A stretch of 64,000 bases of DNA from Micromonosporaceae bacterium KJ-029. Its GTDB lineage: Bacteria > Actinomycetota > Actinomycetes > Mycobacteriales > Micromonosporaceae. The position numbers and the translations under genes are program-made. The stretch covers positions 1 through 64,000 of the forward strand of contig BIFP01000011.1 of assembly GCA_005402585.1 (NCBI GenBank). Reading direction: 5' to 3'. The notes below the pieces were generated by a model, which ran no database searches, was not told where the DNA came from, and saw only the letters and a list, made by a program, of their open reading frames with translations. This document shows, in pieces, positions 1-10,214 of the stretch (positions are counted from its first letter, which is position 1; each line of letters opens with the position of its first letter).

Positions 1-196
1 AGGACTCAACGTCCTGGCCGAAGCAGTGCTCACCCGCCGGCGGCTACCGGCACCGAGTCTGACTCACGCCGACCCGGTAAGTCTCATTAGGTCGACAGGG
101 GTGCAGGTGCGGACCGTGCCCGGTGGCGCCGGGACAGCGCCGAGCAGGTCGCGCAACGGAACCACGTCCGGCGGAGGGCAGCGGATCTGCCGACCG

Positions 197-1987
<1,791 letters not shown>

Positions 1988-2301
1988 GACGACGGCTCCG
2001 AGGGGTGTATTCGCGGCGGTTGTGGCAATGGTGCGAGGTGTGGTGACAGCGGGTGTCGTCAAGAGTACGAGGAGCTGGCGGTTGCGTGTTAGTGCGCGTG
2101 GAAACGTTCCCAAATGCGGCGACGAACGCGGATAGTCGTGATTGCTGTGCCGATTGTCACCGAACGCTCCCGGGCCTCGCGTTGTTCGCTTAGCCTTCGC
2201 CCACCGATCGGCACAGCTCCCCGGATTACCAGTGGTCGGCTCCGGGGTATCTGAGAACTGAACCTTCGTTAAGTGTCAGCGTGGGCGCGTGGGAGGCTTT
2301 G
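1988..2301. other. Divergent intergenic region between hexosaminidase and ppdK
   Basis: This 314-base gap must hold both divergent promoters. On the hexosaminidase side it contains a LacI-type palindrome at 2099-2112. The ppdK side holds the Shine-Dalgarno GGGAGG at 2291-2296. I see no RNA gene or small conserved ORF here. Confidence 0.6.
2099..2112. promoter_or_regulatory. LacI-family-type operator upstream of the hexosaminidase
   Basis: TGGAAACGTTCCCA is a 14-base near-perfect palindrome around ACGT, with half sites TGGAAAC and TGGGAAC. The form is typical of LacI-family sugar repressors of actinobacteria. It lies 111 bases upstream of the chosen hexosaminidase start. The regulator is not in this window. 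Confidence 0.55.
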
Positions 2302-5010
2302 GTGGCAGCGCAAGGAACGGTCGAGCACAAATACGTCTACGACTTCGCCGAGGGCAACAAGGATCTCAAGGACCTGCTCGGCGGCAAGGGAGCCAACCTA
2401 GCCGAGATGACCAACCTCGGCCTGCCGGTCCCGCCCGGCTTCACCATCACCACCGAGGCGTGCAAGGCGTACCTCGCCACCGGGGAGGAACCGGCCGGGC
2501 TGGCCGACCAGACCGCCGCCCACCTGGCCGCGCTGGAGCGGGCGATGGGCCGGCGCCTCGGTGACCCGGACGATCCGCTGCTGGTCTCCGTACGCTCCGG
2601 GGCGAAGTTCTCCATGCCCGGGATGATGGAGACCGTCCTCAACGTCGGGCTCAACGACCGCTCGGTGGTGGGCCTGGCCACCCAGGCCGGCGGCAACGAG
2701 CGGTTCGCCTGGGACTCGTACCGGCGACTGATCCAGATGTTCGGCAAGACCGTGTGCGACGTGCCGGGCGAGGAGTTCGAGCACGCGCTCGACGACGCCA
2801 AGCGGGCCCGTGGCACCACCAGCGACCTGGACCTGGACGCGGGCGACCTGCGCGGACTGGTCGACTCGTACAAGAAGATCTTCAGCAAGCACACCGGGCG
2901 GGAGTTCCCGCAGGACCCGCGCGAGCAGCTGGACCTGGCGATCCGGGCGGTGTTCGAGTCGTGGAACGCCGAGCGGGCGGTGGTCTACCGCCGGCAGGAG
3001 CGGATCCCGGCCGACCTCGGCACCGCGGTCAACGTGGTGGCGATGGTCTTCGGCAACCTCGGCCCGGACTCCGGCACCGGCGTCGCCTTCACCCGTGACC
3101 CGGCCAGCGGCGCGCAGGGCATCTACGGCGACTACCTGGCCAACGCGCAGGGCGAGGACGTGGTCGCCGGCATCCGCAACACCGTGCCCCTGCAGGAGCT
3201 GGAGCGGATCGACAAACCCGCCTACGACGAGCTGCTCGACTACATGGCCCGGCTGGAGCGGCACTACAAGGACCTGTGCGACATCGAGTTCACCATCCAG
3301 CACGGCAAGCTCTGGATGCTGCAGACCCGGGTCGGCAAGCGCACCGCCGCCGCCGCGTTCGTCATCGCCGGCCAACTGGTCGACGAGGGCCTGATCGACC
3401 TCGACGAGGCGCTGCACCGGGTCAACGGCGCCCAGCTGGCCCAGCTGATGTTCCCGCGCTTCCAGCTCGACCACGAGTTCCAGCCGGTCGCCACGGGCAT
3501 CGGCGCCTCGCCGGGTGCGGCGGTCGGCAAGGTGGTCTTCACCTCGGCCCGCGCCGTCGAGCTGGCCGGCGAGGGCGAGGCCGTCATCCTGGTGCGCCGG
3601 GAGACCAACCCGGACGACCTGAACGGCATGATCGCGGCGCGGGGCATCCTCACCTCGCGCGGCGGCAAGACCAGCCACGCCGCGGTGGTGGCCCGGGGGA
3701 TGGGCAAGACCTGTGTCTCGGGCGCCGACGAGCTGGACATCGACGTGCCGAAGCGGCGGTTCACCGTGGCCGGGCGGACCGTCACCGAGGGCGACGTGGT
3801 CTCCATCGACGGCACCACCGGCAAGGTCTACCTCGGCGAGGTGCCGGCCACGCCCTCCGAGGTGGTGCAGTACTTCGAGGGTGAACTTGACCCGGAGGCC
3901 ACCGAGGACGCACTGGTCAAGGCCGTACACCGGATCATGTCGCACGCCGACGCCCAGCGGCGGCTGGCGGTCCGCACCAACGCCGACACCGCCGCCGACG
4001 CCGCCCGGGCCCGGCGCTTCGGCGCCGAGGGCATCGGGCTGTGCCGTACCGAGCACATGTTCCTCGGTGACCGGCGTGAACTGGTCGAGCGGCTGATCCT
4101 GGCCCGCGACCCGAAAGAGCGGGAGAACGCGCTCGCCGCACTGCTGCCGTTGCAGCGGGCGGATTTCGTGGAGATCTTCCGGGAGATGGACGGGCAGCCG
4201 GTCACCGTCCGGCTGATCGACCCGCCGCTGCACGAGTTCCTGCCCCCGCTGGAGCAGCTCGCGGTCGACGTCGCGGTCGCCCAGGAGCGTGGCGAGGACG
4301 TCGCCAAGGAGGAGGCGCTGCTCGCCGCCGTGCGCCGGATGCACGAGGAGAACCCGATGCTGGGGCTGCGCGGCGTACGCCTCGGCCTGGTCATCCCCGG
4401 CCTGTTCGCGATGCAGGTCCGGGCGATCACCGAGGCCGCGGTGGAGTGCGCGCGGCAGGGCCTGCACTCCCGCCCGGAGATCATGGTTCCGCTGGTCGGC
4501 GCGGTGCAGGAGCTGGAGACGGTACGCGCCGAGGCCGAGAAGATCATCGGCGAGGTGGTCGGGGGCAGTGACGTCGAGGTGCTGATCGGCACGATGATCG
4601 AGGTGCCCCGGGCGGCGCTGACCGCCGGCCAGATCGCCGAGGCGGCCGAGTTCTTCTCCTTCGGCACCAACGACCTGACCCAGATGGGCTGGGGTTTCTC
4701 CCGCGACGACGTGGAGGGTGCCTTCTTCTGGCGCTATCTGGAGCTGGGCATCTTCGGGATCTCACCGTTCGAGTCCATCGACGCCGACGGGATCGGGCGG
4801 CTGGTGCGGATCGCCGCCGAGGAGGGCCGGGCGGCCCGTCCCGGGCTGAAGCTCGGGGTCTGCGGTGAGCACGGCGGCGACCCGGACTCGGTGCACTTCT
4901 TCCACTCCGTCGGGCTGGACTACGTCTCCTGCTCGCCGTTCCGGGTGCCGGTGGCCCGGCTGGAGGCCGGCCGGGCCGCGGTGGTCACGACCGGCTCGGA
5001 CAGCCGCTGA
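2302..5010 (+). CDS. ppdK: Pyruvate, phosphate dikinase
   Basis: Interconverts pyruvate, ATP and phosphate with phosphoenolpyruvate, AMP and pyrophosphate in the cytoplasm, linking glycolysis and gluconeogenesis. The 902 residues match the usual family length. In order there are an ATP-grasp nucleotide-binding domain (from GGKGANLAEM near the N-terminus), the swivelling phosphohistidine domain with GGKTSHAAVVARG (His459), and the PEP-binding TIM barrel ending in CGEHGGDP (Cys854). The GTG at 2302 is preferred over 2281 because GGGAGG stands five bases before it. A bidirectional hairpin follows. It is single-gene and divergent from the hexosaminidase. All catalytic landmarks are present. Confidence 0.97.
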   Translation: MAAQGTVEHKYVYDFAEGNKDLKDLLGGKGANLAEMTNLGLPVPPGFTITTEACKAYLATGEEPAGLADQTAAHLAALERAMGRRLGDPDDPLLVSVRSGAKFSMPGMMETVLNVGLNDRSVVGLATQAGGNERFAWDSYRRLIQMFGKTVCDVPGEEFEHALDDAKRARGTTSDLDLDAGDLRGLVDSYKKIFSKHTGREFPQDPREQLDLAIRAVFESWNAERAVVYRRQERIPADLGTAVNVVAMVFGNLGPDSGTGVAFTRDPASGAQGIYGDYLANAQGEDVVAGIRNTVPLQELERIDKPAYDELLDYMARLERHYKDLCDIEFTIQHGKLWMLQTRVGKRTAAAAFVIAGQLVDEGLIDLDEALHRVNGAQLAQLMFPRFQLDHEFQPVATGIGASPGAAVGKVVFTSARAVELAGEGEAVILVRRETNPDDLNGMIAARGILTSRGGKTSHAAVVARGMGKTCVSGADELDIDVPKRRFTVAGRTVTEGDVVSIDGTTGKVYLGEVPATPSEVVQYFEGELDPEATEDALVKAVHRIMSHADAQRRLAVRTNADTAADAARARRFGAEGIGLCRTEHMFLGDRRELVERLILARDPKERENALAALLPLQRADFVEIFREMDGQPVTVRLIDPPLHEFLPPLEQLAVDVAVAQERGEDVAKEEALLAAVRRMHEENPMLGLRGVRLGLVIPGLFAMQVRAITEAAVECARQGLHSRPEIMVPLVGAVQELETVRAEAEKIIGEVVGGSDVEVLIGTMIEVPRAALTAGQIAEAAEFFSFGTNDLTQMGWGFSRDDVEGAFFWRYLELGIFGISPFESIDADGIGRLVRIAAEEGRAARPGLKLGVCGEHGGDPDSVHFFHSVGLDYVSCSPFRVPVARLEAGRAAVVTTGSDSR

Positions 5011-5016
5011 GCGGAC

Positions 5017-5045
5017 GGGCCGGCGGACGCGTCGTCCGCCGGCCC
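5017..5045. terminator. Bidirectional terminator hairpin after ppdK
   Basis: Perfect 12-base arms GGGCCGGCGGAC (5017-5028) and GTCCGCCGGCCC (5034-5045) enclose a five-base loop. The hairpin lies between the ends of two convergent genes, with no long T-tract, as usual for GC-rich actinobacteria. Confidence 0.8.
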
Positions 5046-5048
5046 GGC

Positions 5049-5549
5049 TCAGATCGGTGGCCGGCGCCAGGTGATGTACGGATCCCGGTGGACTCGCTGG
5101 CTGGGCAGGGTGGCCATCGGGGTGCGTGTGGCCAGCGGGGCGTGCGGATCCGGCGGGTGGGGTGCCGGCGCCGAACGCCGGCAGGCGGCCAGTGCCGGGC
5201 CGGCACGGTGGACCACCGCCCGCGCCTCCTCCCGCAGTGCCGCCAGGTCGGCGCCGGGGGCGGCGATCAGGGTCAGCAGGGCGTCCCGGCCGGCGGGAAA
5301 GGTGACCACGCAGCCGGCGGCGGTGTGTACCACGGATTCGTGGAACTCCCCCTGCCGGACGGTGGCCGCCATTCGGTGACCGAGGCCGAAGCTGGCGGCG
5401 GCCAGGGCCGCCAGGTGGGTGGCGTCCGTCGTGGGCAGATCACTGGAGATCAGCAGGCCGTCCGTGCCGGCGAGGACCGTGCCGGCGACCTCGGGGCGGC
5501 GTCGGCGCAGCCCCCGCAACTCGGTGCCCATCATCGTTTCCGCGTTCAC
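5049..5549 (-). CDS. Roadblock/LC7 domain protein
   Basis: A 166-residue protein whose first 110 residues fit the roadblock/LC7 fold (an alpha-beta domain with TVLAGTDGLLISSDL and the segment VVTFPAGRDALLTLIAAPGADL), followed by a Pro-rich tail. In actinobacteria such proteins work with small GTPases, often in four-gene conservon operons with a sensor kinase, DUF742 and GTPase genes. None of those partners is beside this copy, so it is an orphan and its partner cannot be named. GTG at 5549 is used; ATG at 5534 is a possible alternative start. It converges on ppdK. Confidence 0.8.
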   Translation of the reverse strand: MNAETMMGTELRGLRRRRPEVAGTVLAGTDGLLISSDLPTTDATHLAALAAASFGLGHRMAATVRQGEFHESVVHTAAGCVVTFPAGRDALLTLIAAPGADLAALREEARAVVHRAGPALAACRRSAPAPHPPDPHAPLATRTPMATLPSQRVHRDPYITWRRPPI

Positions 5550-5795
5550 GAGCGTGTCTCTCCCACCGGTCGTGTCTCCGCCTCAACAGGTGACGTTCCG
5601 CGATGGCGACGCTACCCGTGGGCGTCGATCTGCGCGATCCCGTGACCGTCGGCGATCGGTCCACAACTCTCGTCTGATCGGGGGATGCGGACGAGCGGGG
5701 ATGCGGGCCGCCTGGCGCAAGTCGTCGGCGCGCCGTACCGCCGCGCCGGGCGTAACCTGAGCGCCCGAGGACCGTCGTCGCGAAGGGATGGCCTG

Positions 5796-5840
5796 ATGAG
5801 CGAGCGAGTCATCATGCTCAGTGCGGTGGTGCCGGCATGA
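5796..5840 (+). repeat. Start-codon-associated short repeat with 14-codon leader ORF
   Basis: The stretch beginning ATGAGCGAGCGAGTCATCAT and ending GTGCCGGCATGA encodes a 14-residue peptide whose stop overlaps the ATG of the next gene as ATGA. Related sequence recurs at 19135-19216, and shorter versions flank the starts at 17551 and 29039. It looks like a dispersed element that settles on translation starts rather than a conserved peptide gene. Confidence 0.55.
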
Positions 5841-6190
5841 CCCTGGTCTGGGCGAGCCTGACCGTCGACGCGCGGGATCCGGGGCGGCTGGCCCGCTGGT
5901 GGGCCGAGGCGCTCGGCTACCAACTGGTCACCGAGCAGCCGAACGGGGTGGAGATCCGGCAGGCCCCCGACCGGCTGCCCGGCATCCTCTTCGTGCCGGT
6001 CACCGGCGGCAAGGAGGGCAAGAACCGACTGCACCTCGACCTACGCCCGGCCGACCAGGAGGCCGAGGTGGAACGCCTGGTCGACATGGGCGCCCGGCAC
6101 GTCGACGTGGGCCAGCAGGGTGACGACTGGACGGTGCTCGCCGACCCGGAGGGCAACGAGTTCTGTGTGCTGCGGCAGCGTGGGGATTGA
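5837..6190 (+). CDS. VOC (glyoxalase/bleomycin-resistance-like) family protein
   Basis: A 117-residue single VOC module: the N-terminal strand and helix (SLTVDARDPGRLARWWAEAL) and the C-terminal strand ADPEGNEFCVL are typical of the glyoxalase-like subgroup common in actinobacteria. Such proteins are metal-dependent lyases, dioxygenases or ligand-binding resistance proteins; nothing here identifies the substrate. The ATG overlaps the stop of a 14-codon leader, and the gene ends overlapping the dgt start (TTGA), so it is probably co-translated with dgt. Confidence 0.85.
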   Translation: MTLVWASLTVDARDPGRLARWWAEALGYQLVTEQPNGVEIRQAPDRLPGILFVPVTGGKEGKNRLHLDLRPADQEAEVERLVDMGARHVDVGQQGDDWTVLADPEGNEFCVLRQRGD

Positions 6191-7425
6191 GCCGCGCCGG
6201 AGCTGACGACGCGGCGCGGCGGGTTGCCGAGCCGCCCAAGGACGACGGCCACGGCCGGTCGCCGTACGAGCGGGACCGGGCGCGGGTGCTGCACTCGGCG
6301 GCGTTCCGCCGGCTCGCCGCGAAGACCCAGGTGCACACGGCGGGCACGGACGACTTCCTGCGTACCCGGCTGACCCACTCGCTGGAGGTGGCGCAGATCG
6401 CGCGGGAGATGGGCGCGCGGCTGGGCTGCGACCCCGACGTGGTGGACACCGCCGGGCTGGCCCACGACCTCGGTCATCCGCCGTTCGGGCACAACGGTGA
6501 GGACGCGCTCGACGCTGTCGCCGCCGGCTGCGGCGGGTTCGAGGGCAACGCGCAGACGCTGCGCGTGCTGACCCGCCTGGAGGCCAAGGTGTACGCCCCG
6601 GACGGCGGGTCCGCCGGACTGAACCTGACCCGCGCCTCGCTCGACGCGGTCGCCAAATACCCGTGGCCGCGCCGGCCCGGCCGGCGCAAGTTCGGGGTGT
6701 ACGCCGACGACCTGCCCGTCTTCGCCTGGCTGCGCGAGGGCGCCCCGGCCGGCGAACGGCGCTGCCTGGAGGCGCAGGTGATGGACTGGGCCGACGACGT
6801 GGCGTACTCGGTGCACGACGTGGAGGACGGCATCCACGGCGGGTACCTGACGCTGGAGCCGCTGCTCGCCGACGCCGACGAGCGGGCCGCCCTCTGCGCC
6901 GACGTCGCCGCCGTCTATTCGACCGAGTCGCCCGGCTACCTCGGCGAGGCGCTGGTGGAGCTGCTCGCCGACCCGCTGCTCACCCCGTTGGCCGGTTACG
7001 ACGGCAGCCACCGCGCCCAGGCCGCGCTGAAAGCCACCACCAGCGTGCTGACCGGCCGTTTCGTGGCGACCGCGGTCGCCGCCACCACCGACCGCTTCGG
7101 CATCGGGCCGCACCGCCGGTACGCCGCCGACCTCGTCGTACCCCGGCCGCTGCGGGCCCGGTGCGCGCTGCTCAAGGGCATCGCCCTGCGGTACGTGATG
7201 CGCCGGCCCGACGCGGTGGGGCGCTACGAGCGGCAACGGGAGATCCTCACCGAACTGGTCGAGGTGCTGGCCGGGCGGGCACCGGACGTACTCGATCCGG
7301 TTTTCGCCCCGCTGTGGCGGGCGGCTGCGGACGACGCCGCCCGGCTGCGGGTGGTGGTCGACCAGGTGGCCTCGCTGACCGATCCGGCCGCGCTCGCCTG
7401 GCATGCCCGCCTGCTCCGCGCCTGA
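6187..7425 (+). CDS. dgt: Deoxyguanosinetriphosphate triphosphohydrolase
   Basis: Hydrolyses dGTP (and often other dNTPs) to the nucleoside and triphosphate, helping set dNTP pools. The 412 residues contain the HD-superfamily metal site: His64 in RLTHSLEVAQ and the His93-Asp94 pair in HDLGHPPFGHNGE. The Arg-rich segment YERDRARVLHSAAFRRLA is typical of Dgt. The apparent TTG start overlaps the upstream TGA; the ribosome site is weak, so coupling to the VOC gene is likely. Dgt genes often sit directly before dnaG in actinobacteria. Here two unrelated genes separate them. Confidence 0.95.
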   Translation: MSRAGADDAARRVAEPPKDDGHGRSPYERDRARVLHSAAFRRLAAKTQVHTAGTDDFLRTRLTHSLEVAQIAREMGARLGCDPDVVDTAGLAHDLGHPPFGHNGEDALDAVAAGCGGFEGNAQTLRVLTRLEAKVYAPDGGSAGLNLTRASLDAVAKYPWPRRPGRRKFGVYADDLPVFAWLREGAPAGERRCLEAQVMDWADDVAYSVHDVEDGIHGGYLTLEPLLADADERAALCADVAAVYSTESPGYLGEALVELLADPLLTPLAGYDGSHRAQAALKATTSVLTGRFVATAVAATTDRFGIGPHRRYAADLVVPRPLRARCALLKGIALRYVMRRPDAVGRYERQREILTELVEVLAGRAPDVLDPVFAPLWRAAADDAARLRVVVDQVASLTDPAALAWHARLLRA

Positions 7426-7466
7426 CCGGACGAGAATGGCAACCGGCTGGACAGCTTCCCGGCGAG

Positions 7467-7485
7467 TGAGGCTAGCCTAACCAGA
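7467..7485 (+). promoter_or_regulatory. Iron box (IdeR/DmdR-type) overlapping a start codon
   Basis: The 19-base sequence TGAGGCTAGCCTAACCAGA matches the actinobacterial DtxR/IdeR consensus TTAGGTTAGSCTAACCTAA at about 14 positions, with a clear GGCTAGCC core. It overlaps the ribosome-binding region and the A of the start codon of the siderophore-interacting protein. Repression by iron-loaded IdeR is the expected control. Confidence 0.75.
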
Positions 7486-8324
7486 TGACCGAGCGCCCCA
7501 AGACAGTCACCTCCGCCCGCGTGCTGCGCACCGAGCGACCCACCGCGCACGTGGTCCGGCTGGTGCTCGGCGGCGAGGAACTTGCCGGCCTGCCGGTCGG
7601 CGAGTTCACCGACCACTACATCAAGATCGTCTTTCCGGTCGCCGGGGTCGACTACCCGCGCCCGATGGACCTCGCCGCGATCCGCCGTGACCGGCCGCGC
7701 GAGCACTGGCCCCGGCTGCGCGCGTACACCGTGCGGGCCTGGGACCCGGCGGCGGGGGAGATGACCGTCGACGTGGTGCACCACGGTGACGAGGGGCTGG
7801 CCGGCCCGTGGGCCGCCGCGCTGCGGCCCGGCGACGAGGTCCTGTTCACCGGCCCCGGTGGGGCGTACGCGCCGAGCCCGGACGCCGACTGGCACCTGCT
7901 GGTCGGCGACGAGAGCGCCTTGCCGGCGATCGCCGCGTCGCTGGCCCGGCTGCCGGTCGACGCCCCGGCGCACGTCTTCGTCGAGGTCGACGGCCCGGCC
8001 GACGAACAGCCGCTGCCCAGTCCCGGCGCGGTACGCCTGACCTGGCTGCACCGGGTCGGGGCGCCGGTGGGTGAGGCGCTGGTGGCGGCCGTACGTGGGC
8101 TGGAGTTCCCGCCCGGCACGGTGCACGCCTTCGTGCACGGCGAGGCGAACTTCGTCCGCCAGCTGCGCCGGCTGTTGCGGGTCGAGCGCGGCGTGCCCCG
8201 CGAGTGGCTGTCCATCTCCGGGTACTGGCGCCGGGGCATGGACGACGAGGGCTGGCGTGCCACCAAGCCCGACTGGAACCGCCAGGTCGAGGTCGACGAG
8301 CAGACCCCTACCCCGCTCGGTTGA
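7485..8324 (+). CDS. Siderophore-interacting protein (FAD/NAD(P)H-dependent ferric reductase)
   Basis: A 279-residue member of the ViuB/SIP family, which reduces ferric-siderophores in the cytoplasm to release iron. The N-terminal FAD-binding beta barrel carries RPMDLAAI and RLRAYTVRAWDP, where RxYTxR is the usual flavin motif. The C-terminal domain has the family signature HAFVHGEANFVRQLRRLL and ISGYWRRGMDDEGW. It is preceded by an iron box at its start codon. No siderophore biosynthesis or receptor genes lie nearby, so it probably serves siderophores handled elsewhere. Context and motifs agree. Confidence 0.94.
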   Translation: MTERPKTVTSARVLRTERPTAHVVRLVLGGEELAGLPVGEFTDHYIKIVFPVAGVDYPRPMDLAAIRRDRPREHWPRLRAYTVRAWDPAAGEMTVDVVHHGDEGLAGPWAAALRPGDEVLFTGPGGAYAPSPDADWHLLVGDESALPAIAASLARLPVDAPAHVFVEVDGPADEQPLPSPGAVRLTWLHRVGAPVGEALVAAVRGLEFPPGTVHAFVHGEANFVRQLRRLLRVERGVPREWLSISGYWRRGMDDEGWRATKPDWNRQVEVDEQTPTPLG

Positions 8325-8449
8325 CCCGGACCTCGCCGGGCCGCCGCTGAGGCCCTGATCACCGAAGCTGGCCGGGCATCAACTGGCGGGCGTGATTTGT
8401 CGGGATAGCGGAACACGACGGCACGGGAACAGGAGGATGGTCACCGGGG

Positions 8450-10096
8450 GTGACCATGGGCGAGCGGGCTCCGGAGCGGGTCGACAGCGGGGCCGGAACG
8501 ATCGACCGGGTGGTGCTCTGGCTCGGCGTCGCCGGGGTGCTGGCGGTGGTGCTCTGGGGCGTGCTGGCGCGCGGCTCGCTGGCCCGCTTCGGCGAGGCCG
8601 GCCTGGCCTGGGTGATCGGTACCTTCGGCTGGTTCTTCGTGGTGGCGGCCGACGCCTTCCTGGTGCTGGCGGTGGTGCTCGCGCTGTCCAGGTTCGGCCG
8701 GATCCGGCTCGGCAAGGACGACGACGAGCCGGAGTTCAGCACGCTGGCCTGGATCGCCATGATGTTCAGCGCGGGAATGGGTATCGGTCTGGTCTTCTTC
8801 GCCGTCGCCGAACCCATCCAGCACTACGCCACGCCGCCACCGGCGACCGGCGTCGCGCCGCAGACCGGCGCGGCCGCCTCGGTGGCGATGCAGTACACCC
8901 TGTTCCACTGGACCCTGCATCCGTGGGCGATCTACGCGGTGGTGGCGCTGGCGCTGGCGTACTCCACGTTCCGCCGGGGCCGGCAGAACCGCATCTCGGC
9001 GGCGTTCCGGCCGCTGCTCGGCGACCGGGCCGACGGTGTCGCCGGTCGGGCCATTGACCTGCTGGCCGTCTTCGCCACCGTCTTCGGCTCGGCCACCAGT
9101 CTCGGTCTGGGTGCCCTCCAGGTCGCTGCCGGGCTGGACCTGGTTGCCGGCGTCTCGGAGAGCAGACTGGTGGAACTGGTGGTGATCGGGGCGCTCACGC
9201 TGGCCTTCGTGGTCTCCGCCTTCTCCGGGCTGCACCGGGGCATCAAGTGGCTCTCCACCACCAACGTGGTGCTGGCCGTCGCGCTGATGCTCTTCGTCTT
9301 CGTGGTCGGGCCGACGATCTACACGCTGGAGGTGCTGCCCGCCTCGATCGGCGACTACCTGAACAACCTGATCGTCATGTCCACCCGGACCGGGGCGTTC
9401 TCGGACCCGGCCTGGCTCGGCTCCTGGACGATCTTCTACTGGGCGTGGTGGATCTCCTGGGCACCGTTCGTCGGTACCTTCATCGCGCGCATCTCCCGGG
9501 GCCGGACGGTTCGGCAGTTCCTGGTCGGCGTGCTGCTGGTGCCCAGCGGCGCCAGTACGGTGTGGTTCGCGGTCATGGGTGGCAGCGCGCTGCGGATTCA
9601 GGCCACCGGCGTCCGCGATCTCGTCGCCGACGCCACCACCAGCACCGAACAGGCCCTGTTCGGGTTGCTCGACGCGTTGCCGCTGGCGGGGCTGACCAGC
9701 GTGCTGGCCGTCGTGCTCGTCGGGCTGTACTTCGTCACCAGCGCCGACTCCGCGTCGCTGGTGCTCGGCTCACTGACCTCCCGGGGCGCGCTGCGACCAC
9801 ACCGGGTGCTCGTGGTCACCTGGGGGATCCTGATCGGCGCGGTCGCCGCGGTGCTGCTGCTCGCCGGCGGGCTGGGCGCCCTCCAGCAGGCCACCATCAT
9901 GATCGCGTTGCCGTTCGTGGTGGTGATGCTCGGGCTGGCCGCCGCACTGGTCCAGGACATGGCCCAGGACCCGCTGTTCGCCGCGCCGCCGCGCAACCGC
10001 CGGTACGGCCTCGCCGCCGCGGTGCGCGCGGCCCGGTCGTTCGAGGAGGAGGACCCGCCCCCGGTACGGCGCTACCTGCGTCGCCGCCCCCGCTGA
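8450..10096 (+). CDS. BCCT family transporter (glycine betaine/choline/carnitine type)
   Basis: A 548-residue, about 12-helix membrane transporter for quaternary ammonium osmolytes, usually driven by sodium or proton gradients. It shows the signature FYWAWWISWAPFVGTFIA followed by RISRGRT, plus GMGIGLVFFAVAEP near helix 3. The short C-terminal tail is Arg/Pro-rich (EEEDPPPVRRYLRRRPR), and acidic-basic tails in this family can sense osmotic stress. Either GTG 8450 or ATG 8456 may start it; AGGAGG at 8431 is somewhat distant from both. Substrate cannot be fixed from sequence. It sits between an iron gene and dnaG. Confidence 0.93.
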   Translation: MTMGERAPERVDSGAGTIDRVVLWLGVAGVLAVVLWGVLARGSLARFGEAGLAWVIGTFGWFFVVAADAFLVLAVVLALSRFGRIRLGKDDDEPEFSTLAWIAMMFSAGMGIGLVFFAVAEPIQHYATPPPATGVAPQTGAAASVAMQYTLFHWTLHPWAIYAVVALALAYSTFRRGRQNRISAAFRPLLGDRADGVAGRAIDLLAVFATVFGSATSLGLGALQVAAGLDLVAGVSESRLVELVVIGALTLAFVVSAFSGLHRGIKWLSTTNVVLAVALMLFVFVVGPTIYTLEVLPASIGDYLNNLIVMSTRTGAFSDPAWLGSWTIFYWAWWISWAPFVGTFIARISRGRTVRQFLVGVLLVPSGASTVWFAVMGGSALRIQATGVRDLVADATTSTEQALFGLLDALPLAGLTSVLAVVLVGLYFVTSADSASLVLGSLTSRGALRPHRVLVVTWGILIGAVAAVLLLAGGLGALQQATIMIALPFVVVMLGLAAALVQDMAQDPLFAAPPRNRRYGLAAAVRAARSFEEEDPPPVRRYLRRRPR

Positions 10097-10116
10097 CCGA
10101 TCGCCGACGCTCTGAT

Positions 10117-10170
10117 GTTAATAAGGGGCCCTTCCTCTACCGCAGGCGTTAACAGGGGGCCCTTCCTTAC
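10117..10170. repeat. GGGGCCC/AACGCC-type intergenic repeat, copy 1
   Basis: Two blocks (TAAGGGGCCCTTCCT and AGGGGGCCCTTCCTTAC) flank a centre ending in AGGCGTTAAC. The same architecture recurs at 34667-34719, 36856-36905 and 63455-63507, always between genes. It can fold as a hairpin and may end transcription of the BCCT gene before dnaG. Confidence 0.8.
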
Positions 10171-10214
10171 CCCCGGGAGCGGGGAGGCAGGATGTAGGCC
10201 GAGGGGGTGGCGGT

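Noticed and set aside
1..196. Tail of a possible plus-strand gene entering from the left edge
   Set aside because: Each frame either stops early without a recognisable sequence or runs on antisense through the hexosaminidase gene; too short to support a call.
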